Shown: positions 1 to 7,506, counted from the stretch's first letter. The stretch: 15,389 nucleotides of DNA from GCA-002841655 sp964539015 (GCA_964539015.1 CAZIHD010000017.1:1-15389), one strand, 5' to 3'. Notes: generated by a model not told the origin, from the letters alone. A program made the numbers and translations.

Positions 1-817
1 AAACCACGGAGATAGCGAAGATAATCGGAATAACGCCGGCCATATTAACGCGTAAAGGCAGATGCGTGCTGGAACCGCCAAAAGCGCGATTACCCCGAAT
101 CTGCCGGGCATATTGCACCGGAATATTGCGCTGACCTTCATTGATAATAACGACGCCGATAACGGTTAACACAGCAATAACCACAAAACCGATTAGAGTA
201 AAGAGCTGCGTCTGATCAAAAGTTAAAATAATTTGATAAACTTTCTGCGGCACGGAAGCGACGATACCGGCAAAAATCAACAAAGAAATACCGTTGCCGA
301 TCTTTTTTTCAGAAATCAATTCGCCGATCCACATTAAGAAAATAGTGCCGGCGGTAATAGTAATGATGATAGCAATAAAATCAAAAGTGCTAATATTACC
401 TAGAATTCCCTGACTGGAACGCTGTAATAAGACAATCATGCCGTAAGCCTGCAAAGCGGCCAAAGGTACGGTTGCCCAGCGGGTCCACATATTTATTTTC
501 TGACGGCCGCTTTCGTCTTTCTGCATCTCTTCCACTTTCGGCACAATCATGCCGACCAACTGAAAAATAATGGAGGAAGTGATATACGGACCGATGCCCA
601 TCATGACGATAGAAAAGTTTTCCATACCGCCGCCGGAAAAAATATTCATCAGGCCTAAAATTTGGTTGGAGGAAAAGAGATTTTTCAAAGCCACCGCGTC
701 TACGCCCGGAACTGGAATATGGGCGGCCAAACGGAAAATTACCAGCATCGCCGACACAAAAAGGATACTATTGCGCAAATCTTTTGCCTTCCAAATTTGT
801 TGTAATTTTGCCAACAT
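1..817 (-). CDS. secY: Protein translocase subunit SecY, N-terminal part (3' end outside window)
   Basis: SecY forms the protein-conducting channel of the Sec translocon in the cytoplasmic membrane. About 272 residues are visible from the ATG at 815-817, reading MLAKLQQIWKAKDLRNSILF at the N-terminus, and the frame stays open to the window edge. A first membrane segment lies near residues 18-34 and is followed by the conserved IPVPGVD turn. A glycine-rich plug-region sequence (FSGGGMENFSI, about 60-70) leads into the second segment (MGIGPYITSSIIFQL). The family is usually 420-450 residues, so about 60 percent is present. The gene follows rplO after 39 bases, its usual place in the spc operon. 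There is no Shine-Dalgarno sequence before the start; the context is AGCTCT-ATG. Identity is secure from sequence and position. Confidence 0.97.
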   Translation of the reverse strand, partial: MLAKLQQIWKAKDLRNSILFVSAMLVIFRLAAHIPVPGVDAVALKNLFSSNQILGLMNIFSGGGMENFSIVMMGIGPYITSSIIFQLVGMIVPKVEEMQKDESGRQKINMWTRWATVPLAALQAYGMIVLLQRSSQGILGNISTFDFIAIIITITAGTIFLMWIGELISEKKIGNGISLLIFAGIVASVPQKVYQIILTFDQTQLFTLIGFVVIAVLTVIGVVIINEGQRNIPVQYARQIRGNRAFGGSSTHLPLRVNMAGVIPIIFAISVV

Positions 818-848
818 AGAGCTTTAATTATAATTTAATAGGCAAAAG

Positions 849-873
849 CCAAATATCTAAGCAGATATCTGGC
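849..873 (-). terminator. Hairpin across the rplO stop codon, terminator-like
   Basis: On the minus strand GCCAGATATCT pairs with AGATATTTGGC (11 pairs including one G-U) around the four-base loop GCTT, followed by TTTTGCC. The rplO stop TAG straddles the loop and the 3' arm. The pairing closes fully only as minus-strand RNA, since the plus strand has an A-C mismatch there. The stem is AT-rich and the U run is short, so it is more likely a partial terminator, attenuator or mRNA-protecting hairpin between rplO and secY than a full stop. Confidence 0.45.
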
Positions 874-1273
874 CCTTGACCGCCGCGCTCATCGCCACTT
901 TTTCAAATTTGGCTTTGACGGCCAATTTCTCTTTGCCCAATATCTTCACCGGAATAGCTGCGTCTTTAATCAAGTCTTTCTGAAATAAAGTTTCCGGACT
1001 GACTGTTTCGCCATCCTTAAAATTCTTATTAATCATGCTGATGGCGACTACCTGATTTTTCGGCTTTAAAGAGCGGAAACCGCGCAATTTCGGAGTCTGT
1101 AACAATTGCTTGCGCATACCGAGGCGCTTTAAACCGCTAACGCCAGAACGTGATTTTTGTCCTTTTAAACCGCGGGTACTGTAAGTGCCATGACCGGAAG
1201 CATTACCGCGGCCGACGCGCTTTTTCTTATGGGTAGCGCCGACAGAGCGCTTGATATTATTTAATGACAGCAT
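857..1273 (-). CDS. rplO: 50S ribosomal protein L15
   Basis: L15 is a large-subunit protein that binds 23S rRNA late in 50S assembly. The 138 residues carry the typical N-terminal glycine/arginine-rich extension (GRGNASGHGTYSTRGLKGQK, about 22-41), which threads into rRNA, and the C-terminal KILGKEKL...KAKFEKVAMSAAVK block. Length is close to the usual 140-150. It is the only visible gene here ending in TAG; the others end in TAA. It follows rpsE after only 34 bases, leaving no room for rpmD, the normal neighbour. No Shine-Dalgarno lies in reach of the ATG: an AGGAG at 1301-1305 is 27 bases away. Confidence 0.97.
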   Translation of the reverse strand: MLSLNNIKRSVGATHKKKRVGRGNASGHGTYSTRGLKGQKSRSGVSGLKRLGMRKQLLQTPKLRGFRSLKPKNQVVAISMINKNFKDGETVSPETLFQKDLIKDAAIPVKILGKEKLAVKAKFEKVAMSAAVKGQISA

Positions 1274-1307
1274 ATAGCGTAAATTAGATGATTAGCTTAA
1301 CTCCTCA

Positions 1308-1985
1308 TTATTTCTTAACCGCTGTTTTTTCCGTCTTAGTCTGATCGGCTTTATTTTCAGTTTCAACGGCCGGCTTATCCTTCTTCTCTGCCGATGGTTT
1401 CTTTTCGGCAATTCGCAGGCTGGCCAGAGCGGCTAAAGTACAGCGGGCATTATTAATCTTATTATTAGTACCGAGAACTTTGCTGGTGACATTATTGATG
1501 CCGGCTAATTCTAAGATAGCGCGGGTAACACCGCCGGCGATGACGCCGCGGCCTTTCTTGGCCGGTTTGAAAACGATAATGGCGGCTCCGAGCTTCTGGC
1601 GGACAACATGAGGAATAGTTTCATTAACAACCGGCACCTTAACCATCTCTTTTTTTGCCCGATTAACCGCTTTATTAACGGCCATAGTAACATCGGCGCC
1701 TTTGCCTAAGCCAATACCGACCGAACCTTTGCGATCACCGATAGCCACGCAAGCTCGAAAATTCATGCGTTTGCCGCCGGCCATAACGCGGGTTACTCTG
1801 GCGATTTCCAAGATGCGCTGTTCAAATTCATCTTTATGCTCATCTCGTCCGCCGCGGCCTTCGCGACGCTGAGGGCGTCCGCCCCGCTGGCGTTTTTCAC
1901 GCTCGCCGTATAAATCTTTTGCGACAGCGGCCGCGACCTTCTGGTCTTGGCTGCCGGCATCTGCTTTTTTGTTATCGTCTGCCAT
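1308..1985 (-). CDS. rpsE: 30S ribosomal protein S5 with long N- and C-terminal tails
   Basis: S5 sits on the back of the 30S subunit near the mRNA entry site and contributes to decoding accuracy. The core, about residues 53-195, has the S5 N-terminal double-stranded-RNA-binding fold (RVTRVMAGGKRMNFRA, then AIGDRKGSVGIGLGKG) and the C-terminal domain ending KVLGTNNKINNARCTLAAL. At 225 residues it is about 60 longer than E. coli S5 (about 167). The first 50 residues are a charged, Arg/Gly-rich segment (KRQRGGRPQRREGRGGRDEH). The last 30 are a Lys/Glu-rich tail. Both tails look disordered. Upstream is a 24-base AT-rich spacer after rplR without a Shine-Dalgarno sequence. Confidence 0.97.
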   Translation of the reverse strand: MADDNKKADAGSQDQKVAAAVAKDLYGEREKRQRGGRPQRREGRGGRDEHKDEFEQRILEIARVTRVMAGGKRMNFRACVAIGDRKGSVGIGLGKGADVTMAVNKAVNRAKKEMVKVPVVNETIPHVVRQKLGAAIIVFKPAKKGRGVIAGGVTRAILELAGINNVTSKVLGTNNKINNARCTLAALASLRIAEKKPSAEKKDKPAVETENKADQTKTEKTAVKK

Positions 1986-2009
1986 ATGGAAAATCTTAAT
2001 ACTTATAAA

Positions 2010-2369
2010 TTAGAAAACCAGCCCTTGTTCGCGCGCAGCCTCAGCTACCGCTTTAACTCGGCCATGATAACGATAGGAGCTGCGATCAAACACCACTTCC
2101 TTGATACCGGCGGCCATTGCTTTATCCGCTAAAAGTTTGCCTAAAGCTCCGGCGGCAGTCGTCTTGTTTAAGCTTTTGTCCTTTAATTCACGGACATGGG
2201 CGCTAACAAGCGTCCGGCCGGCCGCATCGTCAATAAGTTGGAGATAGAGACCGCGGTTAGAACGAAAAACATTTAAACGCGGACGAGCCGCTGTGCCGCT
2301 GATTTTGGCGCGAACCCGGGTTTGGCGGCGCTTCTGGCGAGCTTTTTCTTTTTTGATAACATTCATCAT
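2010..2369 (-). CDS. rplR: 50S ribosomal protein L18
   Basis: L18 binds 5S rRNA together with L5 and helps dock it in the central protuberance. The 119 residues show the family pattern: a basic N-terminus (KKEKARQKRRQTRVRAKI), then RPRLNVFRSNRGLYLQLIDD, and a C-terminal FDRSSYRYHGRVKAVAEAAR segment. Length is normal. Two ATG codons stand in tandem at the start (MMNVIKKEK), so initiation could be at either. The gap to rplF is 20 bases and contains no Shine-Dalgarno. Confidence 0.97.
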   Translation of the reverse strand: MMNVIKKEKARQKRRQTRVRAKISGTAARPRLNVFRSNRGLYLQLIDDAAGRTLVSAHVRELKDKSLNKTTAAGALGKLLADKAMAAGIKEVVFDRSSYRYHGRVKAVAEAAREQGLVF

Positions 2370-2389
2370 ATATTTAAAATACGATTGTC

Positions 2390-2929
2390 TTATTTCTTAG
2401 CAGCGGTCTTACCGGCCTTGCGGCGGATAACTTCATCGGCATATTTCACGCCCTTGCCTTTATAAGGTTCCGGAGCGCGCAATTTTCTGATTTTAAAAGC
2501 GGTGTCTCCTAAAAGTTCATTATTAATACCACTTAAAGTAATAACATTACCTTCAACCGCGGCGCTAATGCCGGCCGGTAAGACAAATTCAATCGGATGA
2601 GAATAACCGAGGTTGAGATTAAGCTTGTTGCCGCTAACTGCCGCGCGGTAGCCGACGCCGTTAATTTCTAATTTTTTAGAAAAGCCGATTTTGACTCCCT
2701 GCACCATATTATTGACCAAAGCGCGATATAAACCCCAATAAGCGCTGGCGTCTTTAGCGGCCAAATCAACAGCCACGTGTAAAACCCCTTCAGCGATTTC
2801 TATCTTGGCGGGAGCTTTTATTTCGCGGACGAGTTCGCCCTTCGGCCCTTTAACCGTTAAGCGGCCATTCTGAAATTGAGCGCTAACGCCTTCCGGGAGA
2901 TTGATTGGTAATTTTCCTAAACGAGACAT
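2390..2929 (-). CDS. rplF: 50S ribosomal protein L6
   Basis: L6 binds 23S rRNA near the factor-binding site and the sarcin-ricin loop, where EF-Tu and EF-G dock. The 179 residues cover both duplicated L6 domains. The N-terminal part begins MSRLGKLPINLPEGV and includes TVKGPKGEL. The second domain holds INGVGYRAAV, LNLGYSHP and the C-terminal signature PEPYKGKGVKYADEVIRRKAGK-like block at about 153-174. Length is that of the family. It follows rpsH after 17 bases, with an AT-rich upstream (GAATAT-ATG) instead of a Shine-Dalgarno. Confidence 0.97.
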   Translation of the reverse strand: MSRLGKLPINLPEGVSAQFQNGRLTVKGPKGELVREIKAPAKIEIAEGVLHVAVDLAAKDASAYWGLYRALVNNMVQGVKIGFSKKLEINGVGYRAAVSGNKLNLNLGYSHPIEFVLPAGISAAVEGNVITLSGINNELLGDTAFKIRKLRAPEPYKGKGVKYADEVIRRKAGKTAAKK

Positions 2930-2946
2930 ATATTCTTCGATTAAAT

Positions 2947-3357
2947 TTAGTACACTTCGCCGATCAGTTCGCCGCCGATATTCTGTCGACGAGCATCTTT
3001 ATTCGTCATTAAACCGGCCGAAGTTGATAAAATGGCGATACCGAAATTATTTAAAACGGTCGGAATAGCTTCTTTGCCCACATAAACCCGAGCGCCGGTC
3101 TTGCTGACGCGCTTGATACCGTTGATATAAGATTTACCATTCTTCTGGTATTTCAAAACGAGTTTCAGTTGATCGAATTGGCTGTGACGAGCATTGAGTC
3201 CGCCGGCAATAATTTCTGCCCGGCTGATCCAGCCCTCTTTCTCTAGGATCTTGGCGATCTCGTATTTCATCTTACTCATCGGCATCACTACCTCGGCCTT
3301 GCGGACCGCGGCAGCATTGCGGATTCTTGTAAACATGTCTGCGATTGGATCTGTCAT
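2947..3357 (-). CDS. rpsH: 30S ribosomal protein S8
   Basis: S8 is a primary 16S rRNA binder (helix 21) needed for central-domain assembly. In E. coli it also represses the spc operon by binding its mRNA. The 136 residues begin MTDPIADMFTRIRNA, the standard S8 opening. They end with the C-terminal RNA-binding signature STSAGLMTNKDARRQNIGGE. Length is normal. No S8-binding mimic is obvious in the short spacer before rplE, but structure was judged only by eye. The gene follows rpsN after 39 bases. Confidence 0.97.
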   Translation of the reverse strand: MTDPIADMFTRIRNAAAVRKAEVVMPMSKMKYEIAKILEKEGWISRAEIIAGGLNARHSQFDQLKLVLKYQKNGKSYINGIKRVSKTGARVYVGKEAIPTVLNNFGIAILSTSAGLMTNKDARRQNIGGELIGEVY

Positions 3358-3396
3358 ATTTTTATTCTATGTTTAGATAATATTGGCGGCCGGAAT

Positions 3397-3582
3397 TTAC
3401 CAGCTAGATTTCGTAATGCCCGGCAGGTCGCCGTTATCGGCTAATTCGCGGAAGCAGATACGGCACAAGCCAAAATCGCGCATATAGCCGTGATTGCGGC
3501 CGCAACGCCAGCAACGGTTGATCTTGCGGGTAGAAAATTTCGGTTTGCGCTTCGCTTTGACGATGAGAGCTGTTCTTGCCAT
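3397..3582 (-). CDS. rpsN: 30S ribosomal protein S14, short zinc-binding type
   Basis: S14 belongs to the head of the 30S subunit. This is the short 61-residue form with a four-cysteine zinc site, Cys24 and Cys27 (CWRC) and Cys40 and Cys43 (CRIC), in the pattern CWRCGRNHGYMRDFGLCRIC. The C-terminus PGITKSSW is typical. The zinc-free form found in E. coli is about 100 residues. Position between rplE and rpsH is canonical. The spacer to rplE is 15 bases with no Shine-Dalgarno. Confidence 0.97.
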   Translation of the reverse strand: MARTALIVKAKRKPKFSTRKINRCWRCGRNHGYMRDFGLCRICFRELADNGDLPGITKSSW

Positions 3583-3597
3583 ATATAAATAGGTAAA

Positions 3598-4143
3598 TTA
3601 TTTTTCGTTCTTCTTAAAAGGAAAACCAAAAGCGGTGAAAAGTGCCAGGCCTTCTTGGCGAGTCCGGGCATTAGTATTCAGGCAGATTTCCAAACCATAA
3701 ACCTGATCTACATCTTCCGCCCTTAATTCCGGAAAACAAGAATAATCCTTCAAGCCGACAGTCATATTGCCGCTGCGATCCACGCCTTTGTCGCTGATAC
3801 CGCGGAAATCGCGTACTCGCGGAAAAGTAATATTCACCAATTTTTCCACGAAATCATACATCCGTTCGCCGCGCAAAGTCGCGACCGCGCCGATAACCTG
3901 ACCTTCGCGAACCTTAAAAGCGGAAATTGATTTTTTCGCTTTAGTCATAATCGGTTTCTGGCCGCTAATCTTGGTTAAAGCTTTTTCAATATCGCTAATC
4001 GCTTCTTTTTCTTTGGCGTGTTTGCCGAAACCAATATTAATGACAACCTTCTGTAAACGCGGCACCAACAGGCTATTCTTATAAGAAAATTGCTCTTTTA
4101 ATTTCGGAACGATTTCTTTTTGATATTTTTCTTTTAAACGCAT
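3598..4143 (-). CDS. rplE: 50S ribosomal protein L5
   Basis: L5 binds 5S rRNA and contacts the P-site tRNA and S13 across the subunit interface. The 181 residues match the family from end to end: MRLKEKYQKEIVPKL, the block VPRLQKVVINIGFG (about 28-41), the region around GERMYDFVEKLVNI, and the loop FRGISDKGVDRSGNMTVGL that precedes LKDYSCFPE. Length is normal (about 178-180). It lies 10 bases downstream of rplX, the shortest spacer among the ribosomal protein genes here. Confidence 0.97.
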   Translation of the reverse strand: MRLKEKYQKEIVPKLKEQFSYKNSLLVPRLQKVVINIGFGKHAKEKEAISDIEKALTKISGQKPIMTKAKKSISAFKVREGQVIGAVATLRGERMYDFVEKLVNITFPRVRDFRGISDKGVDRSGNMTVGLKDYSCFPELRAEDVDQVYGLEICLNTNARTRQEGLALFTAFGFPFKKNEK

Positions 4144-4153
4144 AGGATTAAAA

Positions 4154-4474
4154 TTACTCGATTACGGCCTGGCATTTTTTGCAGACCCGATATTTTTTGG
4201 TGCCTTTTTCGCCGGCAACGATTTTCACGCCGGGGCGAGTCTGACGGCCGCAGGCAGGACAGACCAAAGCGACGTTAGAAGTATTGATAAAAGCCGGAAA
4301 TTCTATCCGCTGTCCCTTTTCGCCTTCGCGATTCGGGCGCATGTGTTTCACAAGCAGATTCAAACCTTCAACGCTCACCCGGCCTTCTTCCGGCAGGACT
4401 TGCAAAACTTTGCCGCTTTTACCTTTGTCTTTGCCGGCTAATATTTTGACATTGTCATTTTTCTTGATACGCAT
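4154..4474 (-). CDS. rplX: 50S ribosomal protein L24 with C-terminal zinc ribbon
   Basis: L24 starts 50S assembly by binding 5' 23S rRNA and ends up next to the exit tunnel. The 106 residues begin with the KOW motif (NDNVKILAGKDKGKSGKVL, about 6-24). They end in a putative zinc ribbon with Cys72/Cys75 (CPAC) and Cys98/Cys101 (CKKC). E. coli L24 keeps only traces of this ribbon, while other bacteria such as Thermus retain one, so the feature itself is known. The spacer to rplN is 20 bases. Confidence 0.96.
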   Translation of the reverse strand: MRIKKNDNVKILAGKDKGKSGKVLQVLPEEGRVSVEGLNLLVKHMRPNREGEKGQRIEFPAFINTSNVALVCPACGRQTRPGVKIVAGEKGTKKYRVCKKCQAVIE

Positions 4475-4494
4475 ATATTCAATGGCACGCTTAA

Positions 4495-4869
4495 TTATAA
4501 AACTTCAGGAGCTAAGGAAGCAATTTTCACAAAACCGGCGCGGCGCACTTCCCTGGCCACCGGACCAAAAATTCTCGTGCCTTTCGGATCCTTTTTTTCC
4601 TTATCAATAATAATGACGCAAGCATTATCATCAAAACGGACATAAGTTCCATCCTGGCGGCGAATTTCCTTTTTAGTGCGGACGATGACGGCTTTAACAA
4701 TATCGCTCTTTTTGATAGCCGCATGCGGCGAAGCGCTTTTAACCGTACCGATGATAATATCACCGACATGGGCGTAACGCTTGCGATAACCGCCAAGAAC
4801 GCGGATACACATTACTTCTTTCGCGCCGGAATTATCGGCTGCTTTTAATCTTGTCTGTACTTGAATCAT
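4495..4869 (-). CDS. rplN: 50S ribosomal protein L14
   Basis: L14 lies at the 50S interface, makes a bridge to 16S rRNA and is the docking site of the RsfS silencing factor. The 124 residues carry the standard opening MIQVQTRLKAADNSGAKEVM, the IIIGTVKSASPHA region and KKEIRRQDGTYVRFDDNACVII, and end near EVRRAGFVKIASLAPEVL. Length is within two residues of the usual 122. It opens the spc half of the cluster; the 53-base spacer after rpsQ is among the longer ones but shows no convincing promoter by eye. Confidence 0.97.
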   Translation of the reverse strand: MIQVQTRLKAADNSGAKEVMCIRVLGGYRKRYAHVGDIIIGTVKSASPHAAIKKSDIVKAVIVRTKKEIRRQDGTYVRFDDNACVIIIDKEKKDPKGTRIFGPVAREVRRAGFVKIASLAPEVL

Positions 4870-4922
4870 ACCAATATCGTTCGCCGCCGATCCGATTAAG
4901 GTTCGTAACGGCCAACTTGAAT

Positions 4923-5219
4923 TTAGTTCTCAATTATCCGCCAACGCTTGCTCTTGCTTAAAGGGCGGCACTCAATAAAAGTTACCTTGGCGCCGACCTG
5001 GCAGCGGTTATTTTCATCATGAACCTGATAAAGGCGGCTGACGGAATAGCGCTTGCGGTATTTTTTATCCATTTTAACCGATTCCACCTTAACAACGGCA
5101 GTTTTGCCGGCTTTAGTGCTAACAACGACGCCATGGAAACTCTTGCTGATCTTAACAGCCTTAGCCGGAACGGTCGTAATTATTTTTTCGGTTTTTTCGA
5201 CTTGTTTTTTTGCGGGCAT
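4923..5219 (-). CDS. rpsQ: 30S ribosomal protein S17
   Basis: S17 is a primary 16S rRNA binder with an OB fold. The core starts near residue 26 (SFHGVVVSTKAGKTAVVKVE) and continues through KKYRKRYSVSRLYQVHDENN to the characteristic FIECRPLSKSKRWRIIE end. At 98 residues it is slightly longer than the 84-87 common in bacteria. The excess is a charged N-terminal segment, MPAKKQVEKTEKIITT. An 11-base spacer follows rpmC. Confidence 0.97.
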   Translation of the reverse strand: MPAKKQVEKTEKIITTVPAKAVKISKSFHGVVVSTKAGKTAVVKVESVKMDKKYRKRYSVSRLYQVHDENNRCQVGAKVTFIECRPLSKSKRWRIIEN

Positions 5220-5230
5220 AAAAATATAAT

Positions 5231-5416
5231 TTAAGCTTTGGTGTTAAGCACCGTTAGGATCCGGGCGGCTGTTTCCCGAACTTCTCTGATTTCCCGAATA
5301 TTTTTCAGCTGGCGATTAGAATCCTTGAAGCGTAATTCACGCAGCTTTTCCCGGGATTGGGCGAGTAATTGATGTAATTCCGCCGGACTTTTAGTTTTAA
5401 GCTCTTTCATTTCCAT
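5231..5416 (-). CDS. rpmC: 50S ribosomal protein L29
   Basis: L29 is a small helical-hairpin protein near the polypeptide exit, next to L23. The 61 residues show the family pattern of two long helices: MEMKELKTKSPAELHQLL, then REKLRELRFKDSNRQLKN, then IREIREVRETAARILTVL. Length is normal. A second ATG two codons in could also serve as start; the first is preferred because it has the same AT-ATG context as its neighbours. Confidence 0.95.
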   Translation of the reverse strand: MEMKELKTKSPAELHQLLAQSREKLRELRFKDSNRQLKNIREIREVRETAARILTVLNTKA

Positions 5417-5450
5417 ATTGTTTTTAAAATAGTTTTACAGGCCGGAAACG

Positions 5451-5855
5451 TTATTTGCTGATAACTCGGCATTTAACCGGTAATTTATGTGAAGCTAAAG
5501 TCATGGCCTTGACTGCCGTTTCCTTATCTAAACCTTCCATTTCAAACATCACAGTTCCCGGTTTGACCACAGCGACATAATAATCAACCGCACCCTTACC
5601 TTTACCCATCGGGATTTCTCCGCCATGAGCGGTTACCGGCTTATCCGGAAAAATTCTGATCCAAAGCTTGCCGGTTTTCTTGATGTAACGAGTCAAAACA
5701 CGGCGAGCGGCTTCGATCTGTCGGGAATTAATCCAATGTTCAGTCGTTGCTTTTAAGCCATAACTGCCGAAACTTACTTCAATCGTACGGCTAGCGACAC
5801 CGCCGCGGCGGCGTTTATGGTCTTTCCGGTATTTAGTTTTCTTGGGCATTAACAT
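5451..5855 (-). CDS. rplP: 50S ribosomal protein L16
   Basis: L16 organises the A-site tRNA elbow region and the base of the L7/L12 stalk. The 134 residues start MLMPKKTKYRKDHKR, the usual L16 opening, and contain GSYGLKATTEHWINSRQIEAAR, WIRIFPDKPVTAHGGEIPMG (about 69-88) and GKGKGAVDYYVAVVKPG. Length is normal. In many bacteria rpsC, rplP and rpmC overlap or nearly so; here they are separated by 28 and 34 bases. Confidence 0.97.
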   Translation of the reverse strand: MLMPKKTKYRKDHKRRRGGVASRTIEVSFGSYGLKATTEHWINSRQIEAARRVLTRYIKKTGKLWIRIFPDKPVTAHGGEIPMGKGKGAVDYYVAVVKPGTVMFEMEGLDKETAVKAMTLASHKLPVKCRVISK

Positions 5856-5883
5856 ATCGGTAGAAAATCTTTTAATTTTTTAT

Positions 5884-6564
5884 TTAAGCGACAATCGGTT
5901 CGCCTTTACTATCTTTATCTTTTTCAAATATTTCACCTTTATAAATCCAAACTTTAATGCCGATGGCACCATAGCTGGTATGAGCAGCGCCACGGGCATA
6001 ATCAATATCGGCGCGCAAAGTCTGCAAGGGCACTTTGCCGGAAACTAATTTCTCAGTTCGAGCAATTTCCGCCCCGTTGAGACGGCCGGCAATCTGCACT
6101 TTAACGCCGAGGGCGCCGCCACGTTCAACCCGAGCAATCAACTGTTTCATCACTTTACGGAAAGGCATGCGCTTTTCCAAATCCATAATCATAGACTGGA
6201 CGGCAATCTGAGCGCTAAGCTGCGGGCGGCTTACTTCCTTGATATTCAAATTAATTTCACCCATCCGAAAATTGCGTAAAAATTGATCGTGAATCTTTTT
6301 CTTTAAATCTTCCACGCCATTACCGCCGCGGCCGATAACTAATCCGGGTTTAGCTGTCCAAATATCAATCGTGATCTTATTCAAGCTCCGAATTATTTCC
6401 ACTTTATCAATACCGGCCTCGCGCATCGTCTTAATCAGATGTTTGCGAATAGCAATATCCTGCTGGATATTCTTAATATAATTCCTGCCGCCCTCAAACC
6501 AGACGGAAGGCCAGGTAGTGATAACGCCTAAGCGCATTACTTTTGGATTTACTTTTTTACCCAT
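5884..6564 (-). CDS. rpsC: 30S ribosomal protein S3
   Basis: S3 lies in the 30S head at the mRNA entry tunnel. The 226 residues open MGKKVNPKVMRLGVITTW and contain the type-2 KH RNA-binding motif, GLVIGRGGNGVEDLKKKI at about 75-92. The C-terminal S3 domain includes ISRPQLSAQ-like and NGAEIARTEKLVSGKVPLQT segments, then GAAHTSYGAIGIKVWIYKGE. Length is normal for bacterial S3. The 35-base spacer after rplV has no Shine-Dalgarno. Confidence 0.97.
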   Translation of the reverse strand: MGKKVNPKVMRLGVITTWPSVWFEGGRNYIKNIQQDIAIRKHLIKTMREAGIDKVEIIRSLNKITIDIWTAKPGLVIGRGGNGVEDLKKKIHDQFLRNFRMGEINLNIKEVSRPQLSAQIAVQSMIMDLEKRMPFRKVMKQLIARVERGGALGVKVQIAGRLNGAEIARTEKLVSGKVPLQTLRADIDYARGAAHTSYGAIGIKVWIYKGEIFEKDKDSKGEPIVA

Positions 6565-6599
6565 ACGATTGGTGATACGTATTAATTGCTTTTAAAAAC

Positions 6600-7133
6600 T
6601 TATTTGCTGCCCGCTTTGCGGTTAAAAACTTTAGTGGTGAAGCCTTTGCCTGATTTGGCGTCTGTTTTGACTTTGCCGGTAGATTTTGCCCCCTCTTTCT
6701 TGGCGGTAGTGGTAGCCCTTTTTTCAGCTTCAGCCGCCATCTGTTCTAATTTAACCGGCGCTTCCACCTTTTCTTTACGAGCCGTCTTTTTACCGCTTTC
6801 GACTATTTCCGCCAAAGTGACATGGATATGGCAGCCGCGCTTACGGATGACCGTCGCTCGGCCATGAGCCTTCGGCATCCAGCGCTTTAAAGTTACGCCT
6901 TCATCCGCATTAATCGCTTTGATAAAAAGATTATCTTTATCCAAATTAAAGTTATGGTCGGCGTTGGCAATGGCAGATTTGATTAATTTCGCCACCGGTT
7001 CGGCCGCGAGCTTATCCAAAAATTGTAATTGTTCCAAAGCCTTATCGACCGGCAATTTGCGGACAACATCAATCACCAAACGCACTTTGCGCGGAGACAT
7101 TCTTAAATGGTTTAAACTTGCTTTGATTTCCAT
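6600..7133 (-). CDS. rplV: 50S ribosomal protein L22 with Lys-rich C-terminal tail
   Basis: L22 lines the narrow part of the peptide exit tunnel through a long beta hairpin. The core spans residues 1-112: SLNHLRMSPRKVRLV, then the hairpin around VTLKRWMPKAHGRATVIRKR (about 80-99), then CHIHVTLAEI. The family is usually about 110 residues, but this protein has 177. The added 65 residues (113-177) are Lys/Ala/Glu/Thr-rich and look disordered. Its tunnel hairpin itself looks ordinary. It follows rpsS after 57 bases. Confidence 0.97.
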   Translation of the reverse strand: MEIKASLNHLRMSPRKVRLVIDVVRKLPVDKALEQLQFLDKLAAEPVAKLIKSAIANADHNFNLDKDNLFIKAINADEGVTLKRWMPKAHGRATVIRKRGCHIHVTLAEIVESGKKTARKEKVEAPVKLEQMAAEAEKRATTTAKKEGAKSTGKVKTDAKSGKGFTTKVFNRKAGSK

Positions 7134-7190
7134 AGGGTTCGCTTGTCGGCGGACTTAGCACATTTTGCACGCAACCGCCTGGTCTTTTAA

Positions 7191-7487
7191 TTATTTGCCG
7201 CTCTTAGCGGAGGAAGCTTGAGCTTTGGCGATCTTGCCGCCATGGGAAACAAATTTCCGAGTCGGAGCAAATTCGCCTAAACGATGGCCGACCATATTTT
7301 CTACAATATACACCGGAACATGCTGTTTACCGTTATGGACAGCGATCGTCAAACCGACCATCTGCGGAACGACGGTGCAGGCTCGATCCCAAACCTTGAT
7401 GACGGTCTTGTCGCCAGGCTTAAGATCCTGCACTTTCTTCAGGATGCGCAGATTAATATAGGGTCCTTTTTTCAAACTTCTTGACAT
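7191..7487 (-). CDS. rpsS: 30S ribosomal protein S19
   Basis: S19 sits in the 30S head and contacts the A-site tRNA region. The 98 residues begin MSRSLKKGPYINLRILKKV, then show TVVPQMVGLTIAVHNGKQHV and the signature VGHRLGEFAPTRKFVSHGGK at about 66-85. A short Ala/Ser/Lys tail follows. Length is slightly over the usual 92. It lies 19 bases after rplB with no Shine-Dalgarno. Confidence 0.97.
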   Translation of the reverse strand: MSRSLKKGPYINLRILKKVQDLKPGDKTVIKVWDRACTVVPQMVGLTIAVHNGKQHVPVYIVENMVGHRLGEFAPTRKFVSHGGKIAKAQASSAKSGK

Positions 7488-7506
7488 ATGCTTGTAAATT
7501 TATGAA

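Noticed and set aside
4284..4610. Open frame of 108 codons on the plus strand.
   Set aside because: It lies opposite rplX and rplN, has no recognisable protein character and is a shadow of those genes.
7134..7190. GGCGG/CCGCC stem in the rpsS/rplV spacer.
   Set aside because: Five pairs around a 22-base loop without further pairing is too weak to call a structure.
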